From assembly GCA_035275545.1 (NCBI GenBank), contig DATEMP010000005.1, positions 1 through 7,147 of the forward strand: 7,147 bases of DNA. The letters are read 5' to 3'. This DNA is from WS-11 sp035275545 (GTDB lineage Bacteria; Eisenbacteria; RBG-16-71-46). The position numbers were made by a program, and so were the translations under genes. Shown one piece after another: positions 5,848 to 7,147 of the stretch. Position 1 is the first letter of the stretch. Every line of letters begins with the position of its first letter. The notes under the pieces are model-generated. The model was not told where the DNA came from and did no database searches. It saw only the letters and a program-made list of their open reading frames with translations.

Positions 5848-6504
5848 ATGCAATTGGGTAAGAAGATTCGCGACCTCAGGCTACGCCGTGGCCTCACCGT
5901 TCAGCAGCTGGCGGGCGCCACCGGTCTCTCCAAAGGCTTCATCAGCCAGGTCGAGAACCACCGAACGTCCCCGTCGCTGGCCACCCTCCACGATCTTGCG
6001 CGCGCGCTCGACACGTCGGCCGCGTATCTCGTGGTCGAAGAGGACCAGGTGCCGTGCGTCGTCCGCGCGACCCACCGGTCGCGGGTGCCGGTCGGCGGCA
6101 ACACATCGCGCGTCGAGGTGCTCTCGGCCCAGCCCAAGCGCAATCTCGAGCTGGTCCTGGTCGAGCTGCCGGCCGGGCTGGAGGCGGGCGATCACCGACA
6201 CTATCACCACGGGGAACAGTGCCTGCTGTGTCTCGAAGGCAACGTGAGGTTGACCTGCGGCGAACACGTCATCGAGCTCGCCGACGGGGATACCTGTCAC
6301 TACGACGGCCGGGTCCCGCACGCGATCGAGAATCGCGGCACCACCACGGCCCGGGTCCTCATCGCCATGACGCCGGCCGCCTACGAGCCCATGTTCCGTG
6401 TCGCCAAGACCACGCACCCGGTCGAGGTGCCGCGCCTTGCCGACGCCGCGCTCGCCGGGCCCTCCCCGAACGGCAACGCGGCACTTGTGGACGCGGGCAC
6501 CTGA
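5848..6504 (+). CDS. XRE-family transcriptional regulator with C-terminal cupin sensor domain
   Basis: 218 residues from ATG 5848, with a good ribosome site GCGGAGG (5836-5842, five-base spacer). Residues 2-65 are an XRE/Cro-type helix-turn-helix: LGKKIRDLRLRRGLTVQQLA, then the recognition region GLSKGFISQVENHRTSPS and LATLHDLARALDTSAAYLV. Residues about 95-180 form a single cupin domain. Cupin motif 1 is GDHRHYHHGEQCLLCLEG (His116, His118, Glu123; His120 and His121 adjacent). Motif 2 is GDTCHYDGRVPHAIEN (His158, Asn162). This architecture is known from PuuR- and SutR-like regulators, where the cupin is thought to bind a small ligand, sometimes through a metal. The cupin also has Cys125-X2-Cys128, Cys137 and Cys150, unusual for the family and perhaps metal- or redox-related (inference). 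It has its own promoter and candidate operator. Likely targets are itself and the flanking MFS and/or ABC exporters; this is not shown by the sequence. Confidence 0.92.
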   Translation: MQLGKKIRDLRLRRGLTVQQLAGATGLSKGFISQVENHRTSPSLATLHDLARALDTSAAYLVVEEDQVPCVVRATHRSRVPVGGNTSRVEVLSAQPKRNLELVLVELPAGLEAGDHRHYHHGEQCLLCLEGNVRLTCGEHVIELADGDTCHYDGRVPHAIENRGTTTARVLIAMTPAAYEPMFRVAKTTHPVEVPRLADAALAGPSPNGNAALVDAGT

Positions 6505-6535
6505 CCGGCACGCGACCCCACCGGTTCCCTCCTCT

Positions 6536-6570
6536 GCGGCGGCGGCTCCCACGGGCCGCCGCCGCTGTTT
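6536..6570 (+). terminator. Probable rho-independent terminator after the XRE-cupin gene
   Basis: A perfect 11-bp GC stem, GCGGCGGCGGC (6536-6546) with GCCGCCGCCGC (6555-6565), encloses an eight-base loop. It is followed by TGTTT (6566-6570). It begins 31 bp after the regulator stop. The T-run is short and interrupted, so termination may be partial. The permease start lies only about 12 bases beyond the stem, so the hairpin could instead act in the permease leader. The stem is a CGG-like triplet repeat and its complement. Confidence 0.6.
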
Positions 6571-6577
6571 GCGTCCG

Positions 6578-7147
6578 GTGAGCCCGGTGCGCGCCGCCTG
6601 GCGCGACTACCGCGAGGCGCTGGGCGGCTTCTCCCGGCCCGCGCGCCTGCTGCTCCTCACCAACCTGCTCGCGTGGACCTGCCACGGCGTGTACTCGGTG
6701 ATCTTCAACCTCTACCTGCTCGAGGGCGGCTACCGCGAGGAGTTCGTGGGGCGGGCGATATCGCTGAACGGGCTGGGCATGGCACTCGCGTCGCTGCCCG
6801 CCGGCGTGCTCGCCGACCGCTGGGGGCGCCGCCGGTGCCTGGTGCTGGGCGTGGCCCTCGACGCGATCGCGCAGCTGCTGCGCGCCTCGCTGCTCTCCCC
6901 CTCCGCGATCCTGGCCGGGAGCTTCGGCGCCGGCATCGGCCAGGCGATGCTCACGATCGCCGCCGCGCCGTACATGACCGAGCACTCGGGGCCCCGGGAG
7001 CGCACCCACCTGTTCGCCACCTTCTTCGCCTCGACGCTGATCGCCGGCGTGGTCGGCAGCATCCTGGGCGGCCAGGTTCCGGCGCTGCTCATGCGGGTGG
7101 CCGGACCGCTCGCGTCCGACCAACTCCACGCCTACCGTGGCGCGCTC
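6578..7147 (+). CDS. MFS (major facilitator superfamily) permease, N-terminal part, truncated by window edge
   Basis: An open frame of 190 codons that continues past the window. Predicted membrane helices lie near residues 23-48, 58-78, 87-106, 108-130 and 143-170. The MFS motif A between helices 2 and 3 is clear: AGVLADRWGRRR (Gly76, Asp80, Arg81, Gly83, Arg84, Arg85), the conformational gating loop of the superfamily. The fragment is about half of a typical 400-residue 12-helix transporter. It probably acts as a proton-coupled exporter or sugar/drug porter, but the substrate class cannot be told. The start is uncertain: GTG at 6578 is taken here; TTG 6569 and GTG 6587 are in the same frame, and none has a good Shine-Dalgarno. 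It lies 73 bp after the XRE-cupin stop and just beyond the GC hairpin, so it may have its own promoter inside the preceding gene or be expressed by read-through. Confidence 0.88.
   Translation, partial: MSPVRAAWRDYREALGGFSRPARLLLLTNLLAWTCHGVYSVIFNLYLLEGGYREEFVGRAISLNGLGMALASLPAGVLADRWGRRRCLVLGVALDAIAQLLRASLLSPSAILAGSFGAGIGQAMLTIAAAPYMTEHSGPRERTHLFATFFASTLIAGVVGSILGGQVPALLMRVAGPLASDQLHAYRGAL

Noticed and set aside
6359..7129. Minus-strand open frame opposite the permease
   Set aside because: The plus strand carries MFS helices and motif A. The minus product is a low-complexity charged sequence typical of a shadow frame.
1..7147. CRISPR arrays, tRNA/rRNA genes, insertion sequences, attachment sites
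   Set aside because: No spaced direct repeats, no cloverleaf or rRNA-like stretch, no transposase or terminal repeats were seen on reading both strands.

Overview
The window is very GC-rich with a strong G/C bias at third codon positions. It carries one gene product with a Sec signal peptide and beta-barrel character, so the host is probably a diderm (Gram-negative) bacterium of high GC content. The sequence does not name the phylum. A deep-branching soil or sediment lineage is my guess only. Several starts are non-ATG: GTG for four genes (one of them uncertain) and apparently ATC for one.

Layout. (1) Minus strand, 1-1043: a D-2-hydroxyacid dehydrogenase of the glyoxylate/hydroxypyruvate reductase type (51-1043). 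It is followed, with a TGATG stop/start overlap, by the first 17 codons of a probable MobA-like/NTP-transferase nucleotidyltransferase that leaves the window at base 1. (2) 1044-1179: a divergent intergenic region with a 30-nt imperfect hairpin. (3) Plus strand, 1180-5795: a secreted, probably outer-membrane beta-barrel protein (1180-2085), then two ABC half-transporters (2137-3912 and 3909-5795) whose genes overlap by four bases. (4) Plus strand, 5756-6504: a candidate operator and a TTGACA promoter lying inside the 3' end of the second ABC gene, driving an XRE-type regulator with a C-terminal cupin domain. (5) A strong GC hairpin (6536-6565), then the start of an MFS permease (6578 to the window end), truncated by the edge.

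How they fit. The two ABC subunits have the signature of a heterodimeric type IV exporter with one degenerate ATP site. The first subunit has Asp where the catalytic Glu should be but a canonical LSGGQ. The second has the catalytic Glu but a variant LSAGQ. They should form one machine in the manner of TM287/288, BmrCD and LmrCD, probably exporting a drug, lipid or peptide-like substrate. The upstream beta-barrel gene is on the same strand 51 bp away and may be co-transcribed, but no periplasmic adaptor is present, so a physical trans-envelope pump is not supported. The XRE-cupin gene downstream has its own promoter and is a candidate ligand-sensing regulator of itself and of the neighbouring MFS and/or ABC exporters.

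Points most worth a second look: the apparent ATC start of the first ABC gene, the abrupt change in glycine codon use inside the second ABC gene, the promoter/operator buried in its coding end, and the Cys/His-rich cupin of the regulator. I saw no tRNA, rRNA, CRISPR array, insertion sequence or phage gene. All computations here are by eye.
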